Below are positions 40,344 through 52,537 of a stretch of DNA of 64,000 nucleotides, piece by piece; the stretch's first letter is position 1; each line of letters begins with the position of its first letter. Made by a program: the position numbers and the translations under genes. The notes beneath the pieces were generated by a model that saw only the letters and a list, made by a program, of their open reading frames with translations, had not been told where the DNA came from and did not search any database. Source of the DNA: Paramacrobiotus metropolitanus (lineage: Eukaryota > Tardigrada > Eutardigrada > Parachela > Macrobiotidae). The stretch is taken from contig NW_026570224.1 of assembly GCF_019649055.1 (NCBI RefSeq), positions 1,736,001 through 1,800,000 on the forward strand. The letters are read 5' to 3'.

Positions 40344-43300
40344 ACGAATTTTTAAAATTAACATAAAGTAAACTAGTTTTTAATGCAAACAAACCTCCGT
40401 ATTTAATTATTTTAATTTGAATCAGAACCCATAACACAAGTACCAGTACTCGTTCAGATACGTATGTATACATACGTCCTTTATTGCGGTACATTTTACT
40501 AATCGTAACTAACTTATTAACATCATACGGATTCCTATTGAGCACAATATAGATAGATACGTTTTTCGTGCAATCTGGGAATAAAAGATCTGCTGTCGAA
40601 GATGTGATTCTTACTGCTTTATTTATCGAAATCTTTACTTCTTACGGAATTCATAATATTATTATATGCTGTTGGGTTAGTCGTCACTGATAAAATAATT
40701 TACCTTTAGGTACTCGTGTATGATAATGTGTGAGTTCATTTAACATCAGATGACCTTTGCGATTTCTGCAGGGATATGCATACCGAAAACAACCACAACT
40801 GTCGTCCAGACACTAACCACTCAAAAACCCTCCAAAGGTCCCTATTCAAATGCGGGGCGGCGTTTTTTCTCCTTGCTGAATCTTACGCTGGGAATCGTCG
40901 CAGTTATGTGTATGCTACAATGGCTTTGATATCTTCGATTCCATGGCAAAGCGTGACTAGCTAGTCGTAAGTATTACTTATTGTTAATACAGCGCCAACG
41001 TTCGACATACCGTATTAAACTACGGGGGGTTGAAAATGTGAATGACGGAACATTGATGGAACACATGCAGATTTACGTTTATATTTAATTGGTCCTTTTG
41101 GGATTTGCGCTAACCAGAATTAATAGCGCTTTTCAAAGCTATGGAATTCCGTGGTGTTACAGCATGCTGTGCTTAATTGCCTGTATCTCGAAAGAAATTA
41201 AAATTAATGTTGTTATTCGTAAGGTGTAAATAATGAACATCGTGCGTAAATTAATCAAACTTGTCATGGAATATATATTTCTGAAATGCACAGATTATAT
41301 TTTTATTGCTGTTAAGGGCTTGATAAATTCCTTGTGGGAATACGGTTACGTTAGATTGTACGAGATTGCAGGAAAAATCACTTATCCCACTGTTAACATT
41401 ACCGTAATATGTCGAACATAGTATAATGTTCTTTCGAGTTACGGAACTTCCATTTCTACCTTATTGCTACATAAGTTTTGTTGGCAGGTCAGTTATTATT
41501 TCTGCATGTATTTTTCGAGCCCAAAATATACTGCAACTATAATGTGCAGCTTTAGTACATACAAGAATTACAACAGTGTAAAACGGTATGTATAATATTA
41601 TGTAGTTATGCTATATAGTATACAAACGCTTTTGCTTCGCATGCCGTTACCTGTTTAGCGGCTCTCATTATATTTGAACGCGGGAACAGAAGTGGATCAG
41701 GAACGCGTGTGTGGTACATACAAACATATGCACTGCAGCGATGCGGGGCTTCCATGGATGATCCCTGGCATCGGCTCCAGGGATCATACAGCTATGCCGC
41801 GGGATACCTGCTGTTCAGCAGCATTAAAACTTTTCATGCATTCGCTTCCGGCAACACGCATATGTATCTCCACATCTCGCCATGGTATCCAGACTAATCC
41901 AGTCAACTCTGACGACATCGCTACTGCAGAGTGGTTGACAATGATAAACAATTAGCACAAGTTCCGTTAGTAACATTTTTCAGACCATTCATTTGTATCC
42001 CTAAATTGTTAATTACTGCATTTGCAGACGTCATTCACCGTTATGATGCTTAACTTGAACAAATGACTACGTCATAAATACGAGCACTGTCTAATCGCAT
42101 GTCCCTGTAGTAAATATATCCAGTAACCAAAAACTCTAAGGATAGTTTAGCCCAAAGAAATTAGCAAATCGTCAATATCGTCAGCAATTTGCAAACTTAT
42201 GGTGCCGGTTTTTACGTAAAATATTGCAGTAGGTGCTTAGTGATACAGAATGTAGCATCTGTAATCATTAATTAATAGTTTTAGGCAACTTTCATTCGTA
42301 CGCAGTAAATTCATATTGAATAGCTTTCCATAAATAATTAATTCTGTTATGAGAAGGAATTTGTCACGTTCGTACGAACCGGCAGGTGATGCAAACAAAT
42401 GGTTTTTGGCAACATGCAATCTGAAATTGTATAAAATGCAAAAAAATGACGATAGTGCAGTACTACTGTTCCGAGAGACATCGTACTTTTATGCTTACTG
42501 CTGTTAAGATGGATGTACAGACTCCGGTCTTGTAATAATTTAGAATCAAGCCAATGGTAATTTTCAGTGTCAGGTGGTCGTTTTCTGTGACTTACGACTA
42601 AAGTTCTGAATTGTAATTTTTCTTCAGGAATAAACTTTGTTTTAACGTATTCGTAGTAAAGAATTCAACGAGGTAAAAACAATTTAAGGACCTGAATGTT
42701 CACAAAAGTTGAATTAAATGCAAATATGCAGTGGCTTACATATGAAATATTGTCTAACAACAAGCTTATAATATATCGTTGTAATCGATTTAACGAATGC
42801 TAAACGGGTTTTCTAACCCAAATTAATTTTGTAATGAACTATGGTGCTTTGAGTTTTATTTATGACGCATTTTCAATGCACCGTTAAGTTACAACCAAAG
42901 GTCATTAAGAATAAACATAAAAAATTTATTGAAAGTGTTGTACAATCTTTGAAATGACTAGAATACGCAACCTACCCTTCCCGTTCGTCTTTCGATTGCT
43001 GGTAATTGTTACCAATGCGCGGTTACACACGCATCGCCTGCTCCCCATATTAGCCCACATAATGAAGGCGATCATGGATTGGGATGTCCCTCAAGTATAT
43101 TCTGCTGCAACTAAATTAAATGTTGAAAGGCCATCATATGATTGCGGCAAACATTGTACGAAGACGCCTCTCTATTACCACATTGCGACCATCTGATGCT
43201 ACAATGGTATGCAATATTATCGGATAAATCCCAGATGTTGCGTAATATTACATAGATGTTCTGGGAATTTCTTGGCCCGAGCGGTCAGTAAGTAAGGAAT

Positions 43301-44296
43301 ATTAGTGCCGTGTTGGGGGCGGCTCAACGGCGCTCACATGAGCATGTAAATGGGCGCGCGTGCTGTTTTCTGCTCTCCCGCGGTTTCCCGGCCGTCCCGG
43401 GTCCTGGAAATTCTCCCCAGCTGTCAGTATAGTTTTCCATCTGATGGTTAATTGCACTAAGTGCGCGACGGACCACCCCCTTTAGACGTGATCGTTTTGA
43501 GGGCCCAAGACGATTTTCTCCTAGTTGCACGGCTGCCCTGCGCTGCTGCTGCATGCTACGCATTTATAACGTATACGCACTGAGGCAATATATGCTGCAT
43601 GGATTAAACATTAGCCGCCACATCCATTAATGATTGCCGCTACATTTCGTCACCTGGAGCATTTTCTCTCAAGTATCCCATACATGGCGACGTATTTGCC
43701 AAAAAGCGGGAATTTTCATCCAACATAATTGTGCCGTCGGTATCGTGGTGTTAGTGTGTATTAGCAAACATGCCCATATTGTACTGTCGGTATTGTTCCT
43801 GAACTGCGCATGTGATCGTGATATTGCGTTATTGGATGGTCCAACATATGTCTGGTTGTGGTTACTGGCGGAAGGTTGCACCGCTTGTACAGCCTGATTC
43901 AGGATTGCAGTTTTCCTCTATTACATACAGAATGATTTTAATAGTGCCTTTGTGCCTGGGCACGGTATCTCCATACAAATTGCAGAAAAAACTACAATTG
44001 CGGCTTGTATGAATGTGCCGGCGTTCATAATCCAGCGATCAATTTCTCGACAAGGTCGCACGTACGCCGTGTGTTATGAACTTGTACATTTCTTATATTC
44101 AACACTGTAATAACCGCTTAGATTTGCTCGGTACATTTTGTGATAAATAAAACCGGAAATCATCGGGATTTATGTTCCCACACCGTCTACAAAGGAGGAT
44201 CTTTTCGTTGTTTTGCATGCATAGTTTTGATTTCCGCTGACCGTTGAAAAGAATCACTCATCCACAGCTGCATTCGACCCAGTGTGTGTCGCTGCA
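40344..44296. other. Gene-poor region
   Basis: Almost 4 kb of AT-rich DNA with no recognised gene. Two GC-richer islands carry short open frames: about 41660-41897 (a ~78-codon frame with Trp, Tyr and Ser-rich content) and 43324-43563 on the minus strand, listed separately. Both could be exons of genes I cannot join up. The remainder shows only short AT-rich frames. Confidence 0.5.
43324..43563 (-). CDS. Unrecognised 79-residue ORF in a GC-rich island
   Basis: An ATG-to-stop frame of 79 codons, clearly richer in G and C than its surroundings. The product starts with a Gln/Arg run, has a basic helix (KRSRLKGVVRRALSAI) and ends Cys/Arg-rich. No family was recognised. It might be a small gene or one exon of a larger one. 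Confidence 0.25.
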   Translation of the reverse strand: MRSMQQQRRAAVQLGENRLGPSKRSRLKGVVRRALSAINHQMENYTDSWGEFPGPGTAGKPRESRKQHARPFTCSCERR

Positions 44297-44698
44297 ATGG
44301 CGTCCAGTCCCAGTCGCAGTCCACGGCATGAACCCATACCAGAGAATGGACATATTCCATTAAAGCGTAATGATGCCACGACATCCAGTGAGCGATGGAG
44401 CAAGAAAGAGGGAAGCAGTCGCTCAAAATCCGACCGCCGTCCCGCCCGATATCGAAACTGGGATAATCCAATGAACCGGCGAGCTTTCTCTTTGAACTTG
44501 AAATCCGAACGGCATTATAGCTTCGACATAACCGGGACACGGGAATCCATCAATTTGTTGAAGAATGTTGTCAGCTTAACGAGAGAAGAATTAGCTAGTA
44601 AAAGATTAGAAATCAAGTACTCGCCACGCCTCGATGAGTACCGGCGTCCCAACGATGCCGGTTTTGTCAAACTGAAAGGTACAGTAAGTGTAAATTAA
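44297..44698 (+). CDS. Unrecognised Ser/Arg-rich ORF or first exon
   Basis: An open frame of 133 codons from the first ATG. The first ~60 residues are rich in Ser, Arg, Lys and Pro and likely disordered; the rest (FSLNLKSERHYSFDITGTRE onward) looks ordered, with alternating hydrophobic residues. A strong donor, ACA|GTAAGTG, lies near the end at 44684-44691, so this may be a first exon with the rest of the gene elsewhere. No further exon is visible before the Helitron, which leaves open that the element sits in an intron or downstream of a truncated gene. I cannot assign a function. Confidence 0.45.
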   Translation: MASSPSRSPRHEPIPENGHIPLKRNDATTSSERWSKKEGSSRSKSDRRPARYRNWDNPMNRRAFSLNLKSERHYSFDITGTRESINLLKNVVSLTREELASKRLEIKYSPRLDEYRRPNDAGFVKLKGTVSVN

Positions 44699-44837
44699 GA
44701 GATTTGTCGCTCTGCTTATCATAACTGATAACAAGTTAATAGCTTGTTTAACAAAGAGCGCAGATAAAACGTAAATGCGCAAGCAGTCTTCTTACGGAAG
44801 ATTTTCCGAAGGACGTAGCGCTGCATACGTCCACGGG

Positions 44838-44872
44838 TATATATATATATATGTATATATATACCTGTAGGT
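44838..44872. repeat. TA-rich palindromic microsatellite
   Basis: A run of TATATA interrupted once by TG, flanked by GGGTA and TACCTG, reads almost the same on both strands and could form a hairpin. It lies about 600 bases upstream of the Helitron ORF. I cannot tie it to an element end. Confidence 0.8.
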
Positions 44873-45473
44873 ATGGATCCATGTCGAATCCTATTGTAAC
44901 TTGTAAGTTTGTAACACAGGATAGGGAAAAACCGGATAGAGTTACATGTAAGCAAACCTAAGGCAGGCAAAGGGGATGTGCCTGTAACTGTATAATATAG
45001 CCAAAACTACAAGTGACTGCGTATAAGTGGACAGAGATCCACTCGATCAAGGAATGAGAGGAAAATGTCCGACGTACGTACAACCTCTGCCTCTGTTTCC
45101 GTAGCTAAAGGCTTTAAGGCAGTCTTGTGAAAAGTTGAAAGTGGTGATTGGTGTTAGTAAATAAAGTGGACGCCCAGCGGCTACTGAGATTTGCAATTAT
45201 AATCTACATTGGCAGTGGAGGTTTTGTTCGTGCGGTTGTGGTAGTATAAAAGAGAAAAGTTCGTGGGAAGCGTTGCATTAGATGTCAGTTTAATTTTGTT
45301 TCCTCGGGAGTTGTGAAGTTGGGTTTTACTGTTGAGGCTCGGCATACCTGTTTTGGATTATAAGGTCACATATCGGACTGGATTATCTCTGGTGAGGTAA
45401 GATAGTGAATCCTTGATGCGAGGAGTGTTCTCGGAACTAGGTAAAATTGGTACCAGCTTTTTTTGCGAGTAAA

Positions 45474-46895
45474 ATGAGTTTTGCAAAAGTTTGCGTGAGC
45501 AATGAAGAAGAGCCGATAGAGTGCAGCGTTGACGCAGTGACCGATTTAAGAGCAAAGAAAAAAAGAATGGCTTATATGTGTGAGTATATGGGAGACTATC
45601 ATGGCAAACGTAAAAATAACGATGATGGAGCAGATACGGAGTGCAGTGGACTGTCAAAAGTTAAAAAAATAAAAAAACGTGAAATTAAAACTGTAGCGGC
45701 TAGCGGATCAAAAATGTCTCTGAACGAAGAGAAGGAATTGCCCGCAGATAAATACGAAAATGAGGATGCTTTAAAGGTCGCAAAAAGAGAAAAGCGGAAA
45801 GTTTATATGCGAGAGTACCGAAGGAGGGGTAATAATAACGGTAAAACAGTTGAAGTTGAGCACGGTGAACAGCCAAAAAATCGGAAATACCGAACACGTT
45901 GCAGTAACAAGGTATCGGCTAGTAGATCAACAGATGGTTCCATGAACGAAGCGCAGGAATTTTGTGCAGACGAGTTCGAAAATCAGGATGTTTGTAAAGC
46001 AAAAGAAAGAGAAAAGCGGAGGAATTATATGAGGGAGTATCGTAAACGTAAAAAAATCGGCGGGAAAGATGAATTTGATCACGTTTCACCGTCAATAGTT
46101 ACTGCGATCGGAGATTACGAAGAAAAAACTATAGATGGTGAAAATGCGAAAATTTGCGGTGGTGATGAAAGGGAAAAGCTTTGCATAGAGAAGCATCAGC
46201 TGTTAAAAGTGAAAAAAAGAGAGAAGCAAAAAGTCTATATGAGAGAGTATCGACGCAAACAAAGGGGTGTTAAAGGAATAAAAGATGCAGTTGGAATACA
46301 TAAGCGGAGGAGAGAAAAACATGTGTTGGGTACGGAAAACTTCAAAATGAAAGGTAGAAAATCGAAATATTCGCCGAAAGGAATACGGATTTGTGAGATC
46401 TTTGGGAAGTCATACAAGGGTTCCGTTAACGTATCATATGTAGGTTGCGATTGCTGTTCAGTAGTTGAAAGGAGTGACAGGTGTGATAGGAACGATGGAG
46501 TAGGGCATCCTGAACTACCCATTGATTGTGTTTTATGCCATGATTGTGGAAGATTTGAGGCAAACGAAGTTACACCGTTTTGTCCAAGAAGCTTTACTTT
46601 AAATAATTTAGATCCTGGTGAATTAGTGCCAGAACTGCAGCTTGGGTATATGGAATTACAGTGCGTGCGGTTGATATTTCCGTTTTCCACGATTTTGTTT
46701 CGAGCTAAACGATTACTGCATGCAGCTGGGCAGTTTCTTCATATTGTTTCTGACATTAATGAGTGCACTTCTGCACTTTTACCGAGACCATCTAATGAAT
46801 GTCTGTTGGCAGTAAATCAAAGAAAAGGCGAAAACGCTGTAACTTCGCATTATTCTGTAGATTTTGACACGGTGTATACCGCTCTGGAATTTTAA
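45474..46895 (+). pseudogene. Helitron RepHel, N-terminal part
   Basis: Open frame of 473 codons from the ATG before SFAKVCVSNEEE to a TAA made by the T-run at 46890. Four spaced copies of a basic motif of the form KxREKRxxYMREYRR occur near 45552, 45778, 46008 and 46214; the first is degenerate (YMCEYM). Such motifs are common in animal Helitron N-termini and probably bind DNA. After them come a Cys-rich segment (CDCCSVVERSDRC; CVLCHDC) and a region like DUF6570 (FTLNNLDPGELVPELQLGYM and RAKRLLHAAGQF). The homology to Helitron proteins resumes in the next frame (LRENNRFYENIILRGRE), so this is not a natural end. Confidence 0.8.
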
Positions 46896-47488
46896 GAGAA
46901 AACAACAGGTTTTATGAAAATATTATACTGAGGGGTCGAGAAGACGTTTTGGAACAATATCAGTGCGCCGATGTTTTAGTAAAAATTGATGTACACGACA
47001 GCCTTGCACTCATTAATTTTGGAGGTGTAATTCCTGAAGAATTTTCTACAGGTCCGGAAAGGACACTGCCTTATCAAAATACGGCAGTCTTTAATTTGAA
47101 AGGAAACTTTGGTTTGGAAGAAAAATGCTATCCAAATTTGTTTCCTTTTGGTAAAGGGGGTGTGGAAGATGACCGGGAGTGTCGCATAGATTACGGAAAG
47201 TATTTTGAAATTCGATTGTTAAGCAAAGATAACCGGTTTCAGAAGGATCCGTCGTACGTATTTCGGTGTCTTAATGTTTATCAAAGGGAGTTAATGTGCA
47301 AAGAGGTCAATTATGTATTACGGGATGCCCAACAATTTACTAATGGCCAACGGGATACGGTAGAACTGTCTAAATGTTTGTATCCAAAAGTGGGAGCTGT
47401 TTTGCGAGGTACAGAAGCGTATTATAACAAAGCAAAGTGGCAAATGAAAAACATGTTTAGATGCAAAGGTCCGCCTCAGCTTTTGTGA
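46894..47488 (+). pseudogene. Helitron RepHel, middle part (Helitron_like_N)
   Basis: Reading in the second frame gives the Helitron_like_N domain: LRENNRFYENII, FSTGPERTLPYQNTAVFNLK, CYPNLFPFGKGG, and the diagnostic YYNKAKWQMKNMFRCKGPPQ. It then stops at TGA 47486-47488, just after the T-run 47481-47484. The expected continuation (the nuclease core) lies one frame over. The methionine-like starts inside this piece are not meaningful; it is the centre of one protein. Confidence 0.8.
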
Positions 47489-50400
47489 GCATAAATTTGC
47501 GGAATTGCCCGGAGTTATTATGTTTTGCTCATCCAGAAATTTACGGTGATATTGAAAGTCATCAAGACTTGGGAAGAACTGAGCTTGCAACTGAGGAAGA
47601 AATACTGAAAATCATAAACGAAAATTGTGGGGTTGCTGCAAAAATGTTTCAAAAAAGAGCGGAAAGTTTTGTTACATTCTTGCGTTCAAAGACATCTAGG
47701 GCGTTTCCAGAAGGAATTTATGCTAAAGATGTTTTTACTAAAATCGAATTTCAAAGAGCAGGTTACCCCCATTTGCACTGTCTCGTTTGGCTTAATGTGG
47801 GTTTTAATTACGAAACGGAAACTGGAAAAAAGGAAATTATTGAATTTTTAGATAATTTTCTTACTACGCAAATACCTGAAAACGAGGCAGACAGACAACT
47901 TGTTTTAAAATGCCAGAAACACGTTCACACTTTCACTTGCCGTAAAGGTCGAAAATTGTTTCGCAAAGATGCTGAAAGTAATGTTGCTGAGACAGAGAAA
48001 CACGTCGTAGGTGAACGGACAGACGGTAAATGCAATGTTACTGAAAATTCACCGTCCGAATGTGAGTCTAACGATAGCGAGACAGGAGACGTGCCCGAAC
48101 GAAAGTTTAAACAGGAACGCATGTTATGTAGATTCGGTTATCCCCACCGAAGATCTGAAACTACGCGCTTTCTAACTTCTAAAGAATGGAAAAATAGAGT
48201 TAAAGGAGACAAAGAAGTTACTTTGAAGCGATTAACTGAAGACTCCGTGGACATTGTCCCATATAATATGGATTGGATAAGGCTATTTAAATGTAATATG
48301 GACGTTCAGGTAGTTTGTGACGTATGGGCTGCTATGGAGTACCTTTTTAGTTATGTCGCGAAACCCGAACAGAAAGATAGGGAAATATTGAAAAAACTTT
48401 TTGATGATCCGGACAACTTAGAGAAATACAATTCTGTCAGGAGTATGCTTTTCAAAGCAGCCAACGCAGTTTTGTCTAACCGTCAAGTCGGAAAAGTAGA
48501 AGCCGCCATGATCGTTTTAAAGTGCCCGTTATACTATTCCACTACATCTTCTGTATACGTTGACCTAAAAAATGCTGAGCAACGGTCAGAGTTATTAAAA
48601 AGAAATATAATTTTTCATGGAAATTTCACAAATTCGGATTTTGTACCAACAATGCTCATTAACTATAAAAATCGGTTATCAGATCAGCATTCGTCGGAAG
48701 TTTCAAAGTTTTTGGAAAAGATGCACCTCTTCGATTTTTTGCAGTGGTTTGTCGTTGATTCCACCAAAAAAAGTTGCATAGAAGAAAATGTTGATGGTGA
48801 CGATATGGAAGCTGCAGACTGCGTCGATGTTGAAAAACTTGTTGTAAATCCCCTTTGGAAAAAACAAAAAAATGTAGAACCGTTTGCTTGTGTAACAAAA
48901 AGACGGTGTGCGCGTTTATTCACTACTAATGGTACGCAAATGCGAGTGCGGAAAACCCCGAAAAATGTTGCTTTTGCGCTTAGCAGTAAAAATTCTCGGG
49001 ATAAATTATACGGGATCTGCATGCTGACGTTACCGTTTTCAACAACAGAGATCAATGAATTGTATAACTTAAAAGGAACTGATGATGAATTTTTAAAGGC
49101 ATTCGAAGCTGTAATTCCAGAAGTATTATCCAGTGCTGAATGGTTGCCGGAAACTTACAAGAGCATGATTAGAGCCGAAGTTGAGTTGGCTGGCAGTAAA
49201 GAATACTTACGAAACATGAGAGTTCAGAATACTTTGTACAAAGGAAAAGACGGTTGTGCGATAGCAGCGGGTATTAATAATTCAGAAAATAATGAAACAG
49301 GATGTAGTTTTATCGTAGAGAATGTTGATAAAACTTGTTTTACAGCTGAACAGCTTGCAGTGTACGAAACTGTTGAGTCATACCTACATCGATGGTTGCA
49401 ACATCGAAGAAAAGTTGCAAATGGAGAGAAATGTGACGATTTAGAGCCGTTTCGCATCTTTGTGCAAGGATCGGCTGGCTGCGGAAAAACTTACCTTATA
49501 AAATCAATAATAAAATTGGTCAGAAATTTTTGCATTGCGGAAAAAGGAATAGTATCGACAGCACGATACCATGGTGGTTGCTTAGTTGCTGCGCCCACCG
49601 GCTGTGCAGCCCATAATATCGGTGGTTCAACGCTACATGATTTGTTCGGATTGGACGTGCAAGACGGTGCCTTTCAAGGGTATCGGGTTTCGACTGGTCA
49701 GAAGTTAAACAATCTGCGTGGTAAACTAAACGGTGCGATAATGTTAATTGTTGATGAGATATCAATGGTAGGAAGGAAGTTGTTTTATCAAGTCAGTCAG
49801 CGGTTGAACGAAGTCAAAGATACCGTTCAAAAAAAAGGCTCATTTTTTGGAAACCTACCGGTAATTCTTTTCGGTGATTTATTCCAGCTGCGGCCTGTCC
49901 AGGCAAAATTTATTTTTGAAAATTGCGGGGAACTAGTAGATTTGTGGAAGCTTTTCTCGCCGGTTTTCTTTAAAATCAATATGAGGCAGCTATCGGATGA
50001 CGGCTTTAGAGAAGGGCTTGAATCCTTGCGAAAGGGCTTGCTAACAGTTGAGTTCGATAAACTTTTAAGGAGTAGGTGCCTGAACCCATCAGTAAATCCT
50101 GATGGGTACGTTGACGTGAAAAGAGAATATGAAGAGAGGTTTAAGGACACTATTCATCTTTTTTACCGCGTCAAATGTACTCAAAAATTTAATTTTACCT
50201 CGCTAGTGCAATTAGCAAAGAGTGCTAGCACGCCTGTTTTCGAAATAAAAGCAACGGATACCGAAGATTTGGACCACATTAAAAGAAAGAGTGTAAAGAA
50301 AGCTTTGAAACCGTCAAAAGATGCTAAAAGTACGGGTGGACTAAATGAGCACCTGCATGTTGCAAAGGGTTGCAGGGTTATGTTGACGCAAAATATTGAT

Positions 50401-50907
50401 GTCAACAGCGGTTTGGTAAATGGAGCAAGAGGTACTTTGCTCGAAATGTTGTGGTTTCGAGAAGAAACGGGAACCGACGAAACCACTCCTGAAATACATG
50501 ACTGTTTGTATCCTGACTGTTGCAGACCAGATACAGTTCGAGTCAAAATGCCCAGTAGAATGAAAATTCTATTTGACGGAAATACAGAACCATCCATTAT
50601 TCTACCAGTCACTTCATATTTTTTTGATTTAAATAAGGTTGCGATGCGGAGAACGCAGTTTCCGGTAATTTTGTCTTACGCTATGACTATTCATAAATCT
50701 CAAGGCGCAACAATTTTGACTGGGTCAATAGATTTAAATTTCGGCAAGTGTAGGCCGCAGGGTGGGTTTTATGTCGCTTTATCGCGCTTTCCTAGCGCAT
50801 CGGCGTTTGTATTATTGGATTACACTCCTGAATCTTTTGCGTTTTCAAAATCAGCATTAACTGAAATTCAACGGTTAGAAGCATATGGAATTCAGTCAAC
50901 GACTTAG
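47485..50907 (+). pseudogene. Helitron RepHel, HUH nuclease and Pif1-like helicase part
   Basis: About 1140 uninterrupted codons. The nuclease core has KIEFQRAGYPHLHCLVWL with the metal-binding HxH, a Cys/His segment (CQKHVHTFTC), and AMEYLFSYVAK with the two catalytic Tyr in i/i+4 spacing as in active Helitrons. The helicase has Walker A GSAGCGKTYLI (about 49468), a glycine-rich AAPTGCAAHNIGG, Walker B IVDEISMV, FGDLFQLRPV, a VNGARGTL loop, IHKSQGATI and VALSRF. These are the complete Pif1/RecD2-type set. No premature stop occurs here, so apart from the two upstream one-base breaks the element looks young. Confidence 0.88.
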
Positions 50908-51015
50908 ATAAAATAATTTTGTGAAGCACACGAAATTTTGAAGTTCAGTTGCTATTTCGTTATAAGAGCTACAGTTGAACAAAAACGCTCAAATATAAAT
51001 CAAAGAATTACAGAA

Positions 51016-52537
51016 ATGACATCGCCAAAAAAGTTCAAAGGTCCAGCGCCGCCATTTACAATTGCCGACGCCATTGGAAAAAAACCCGATCGGTAGGATA
51101 CTTTATCATAATTTTTGTTACTGTTTTAATATGATTTTTTGAAGGTTCTCGCTGACAGTAACTGTTGCGGAAAAAAGCGCAGTGCGTTCGAAAAAAGGCT
51201 ATGGTAATACTGGAAAGTTCCAATCTGTCACTCTTGTGGATGCCACCGGCATCTTGCCCATGTGGATTAATGAACAGTTCCTCGTCACGTATGGAGAACA
51301 ACTGATCGTTGGAACCAGTTATAATTTGCGGTTTGAGAAAGGAACAATTCAACCAGGAAAATCGAGTGTGGACGGAAGTTGCTACTTCATTCCAAGCGTG
51401 AATCCTGGATACGGATTGGAAATCATCAAACTGGAAGACCAAGGTATTGGTACAGATAATGTTGCATCATTTTGAAAGCCGTTTGCCATTTCGAATCTCG
51501 CCAGTATTATAAATTAACCGTTCAGTAGAAAAAATGCATCATTTTTGAAGGTATGAATGACAAGCATGAATAAAATATTTTAAAATAGTTTATTTTACGT
51601 ATAAATCAGTGAATTGTTGTACGAGAAACTTCAAAGTTAAAGCCACGAGCACTTCCTTTTTTGTAGATGGATTACTGAAAGCGGGAACGCTGGCTGAGCA
51701 TGGCAAGGTTACTGTGAGCTTCCGTCAGCCATCTGCGTACGTCATTGCTACCTGCAGTGCTAGACCAGTGGATCTGGGGACAGTTGAAACCGAAAGTCAG
51801 TGTGGGTTCTGTGACTGCAAGTTGTTGGATGAACCTCATACCGGAAACTCGTTTTGTTCTGGATGTCAAAAAGAGCCAGAAGGCAATGCCAAGACTTATT
51901 ACAAGCCAACGCAGGCAAGTCCTTTGTTATTTATGACGTGTTATGTTTAAGTAATGACCTCAGCCAGAAGGATTGAGGCAAGTTGGTAAAGACATTGGTT
52001 TTTCGCCATAGGTTACTTTAGTAGATCAAAGCGGTCAACTGGATGTGGTAGCTGGAGATTCCATTCTGTCGAAATTTTTCGGGAAAGCAACGGCATTGCC
52101 AACGGCTGATTATGATTGGACATCAAAAACAACCAATATCTTGAAACGCCAGTGGACGAACACAGCGGTAAATTTATATGATTTTAGTCCGTCTGTACGT
52201 GTTTGATTACTTGGTCATATAAATGATTACCATATCAAACCGTTTATATGGTATTGGTAGGATGGACCAGTTAACCGCTGGCATTGGATTGATATGAAGA
52301 ACGGTAAGGTATTGATAACAGTCTAATAAATGGCAAACAAAAGTCGTCATTCGATTCTATAATATTTGTGTTGTATACTTTTTCGCATTTAGCAGAGCAT
52401 TATGCATATTTGTTTTAGAGGTAACCAAATCAAAGAGCGGTGGACCTGGAACCGGAAAACAGCAAGAAAAACATGGGAATGCGGATCAGAAGAATAACAG
52501 TGGTCGAGACAATCGCAAGGGAGGCTGCAACAATTGA
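51016..52537 (+). CDS. RPA-like OB-fold single-stranded DNA-binding protein with a zinc ribbon
   Basis: Exons: 51016-51092, 51145-51443, 51610-51914, 52012-52167, 52261-52303, 52419-52537; 332 codons plus stop, all in frame. The N-terminal half is an OB fold like RPA70 DBD-A (FSLTVTVAEKSAVRSKKGYG, then GKFQSVTLVDATGILPMWI and NEQF). The second half resembles RPA70 DBD-C: an OB strand set around CGFCDCKL...FCSGC, a four-Cys zinc ribbon, and VTLVDQSGQLDVVAG. The tail is Lys/Gly-rich. The RPA70 N-domain and a third OB fold are absent, so it is not the canonical RPA1. The intron at 51915-52011 has a GC donor with the CAG|GCAAGT consensus typical of GC-AG introns. The gene starts 108 bases after the Helitron stop on the same strand. 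It may be a host gene or an element passenger; intact frame and introns do not settle this. Confidence 0.82.

Larger units (their letters stand above)
45474..50907 (+). mobile_element. Helitron rolling-circle transposon, RepHel coding region with two frame breaks
   Basis: One coding unit reads in order: basic repeat region, DUF6570-like and Helitron_like_N domains, HUH Rep nuclease and Pif1-type SF1B helicase. This is the defining RepHel arrangement of Helitrons. The frame is broken twice: at the T-run 46890-46893 and at the T-run 47481-47484. Each break is repaired in the same sense (one base short), and domain homology continues across both. The nuclease HxH (YPHLH, 47761-47778), the two Tyr four residues apart (48340 and 48352) and all main helicase motifs are intact. 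Limits given are those of the coding unit; I could not find a convincing 5' TC or 3' hairpin plus CTRR end, so the element borders are unknown. Confidence 0.88.

Noticed and set aside
46888-47488. Programmed -1 frameshifting in the Helitron
   Set aside because: Both sites shift the same way at T-runs, but neither has an X XXY YYZ heptamer in the correct phase, so base loss or sequencing error is simpler.
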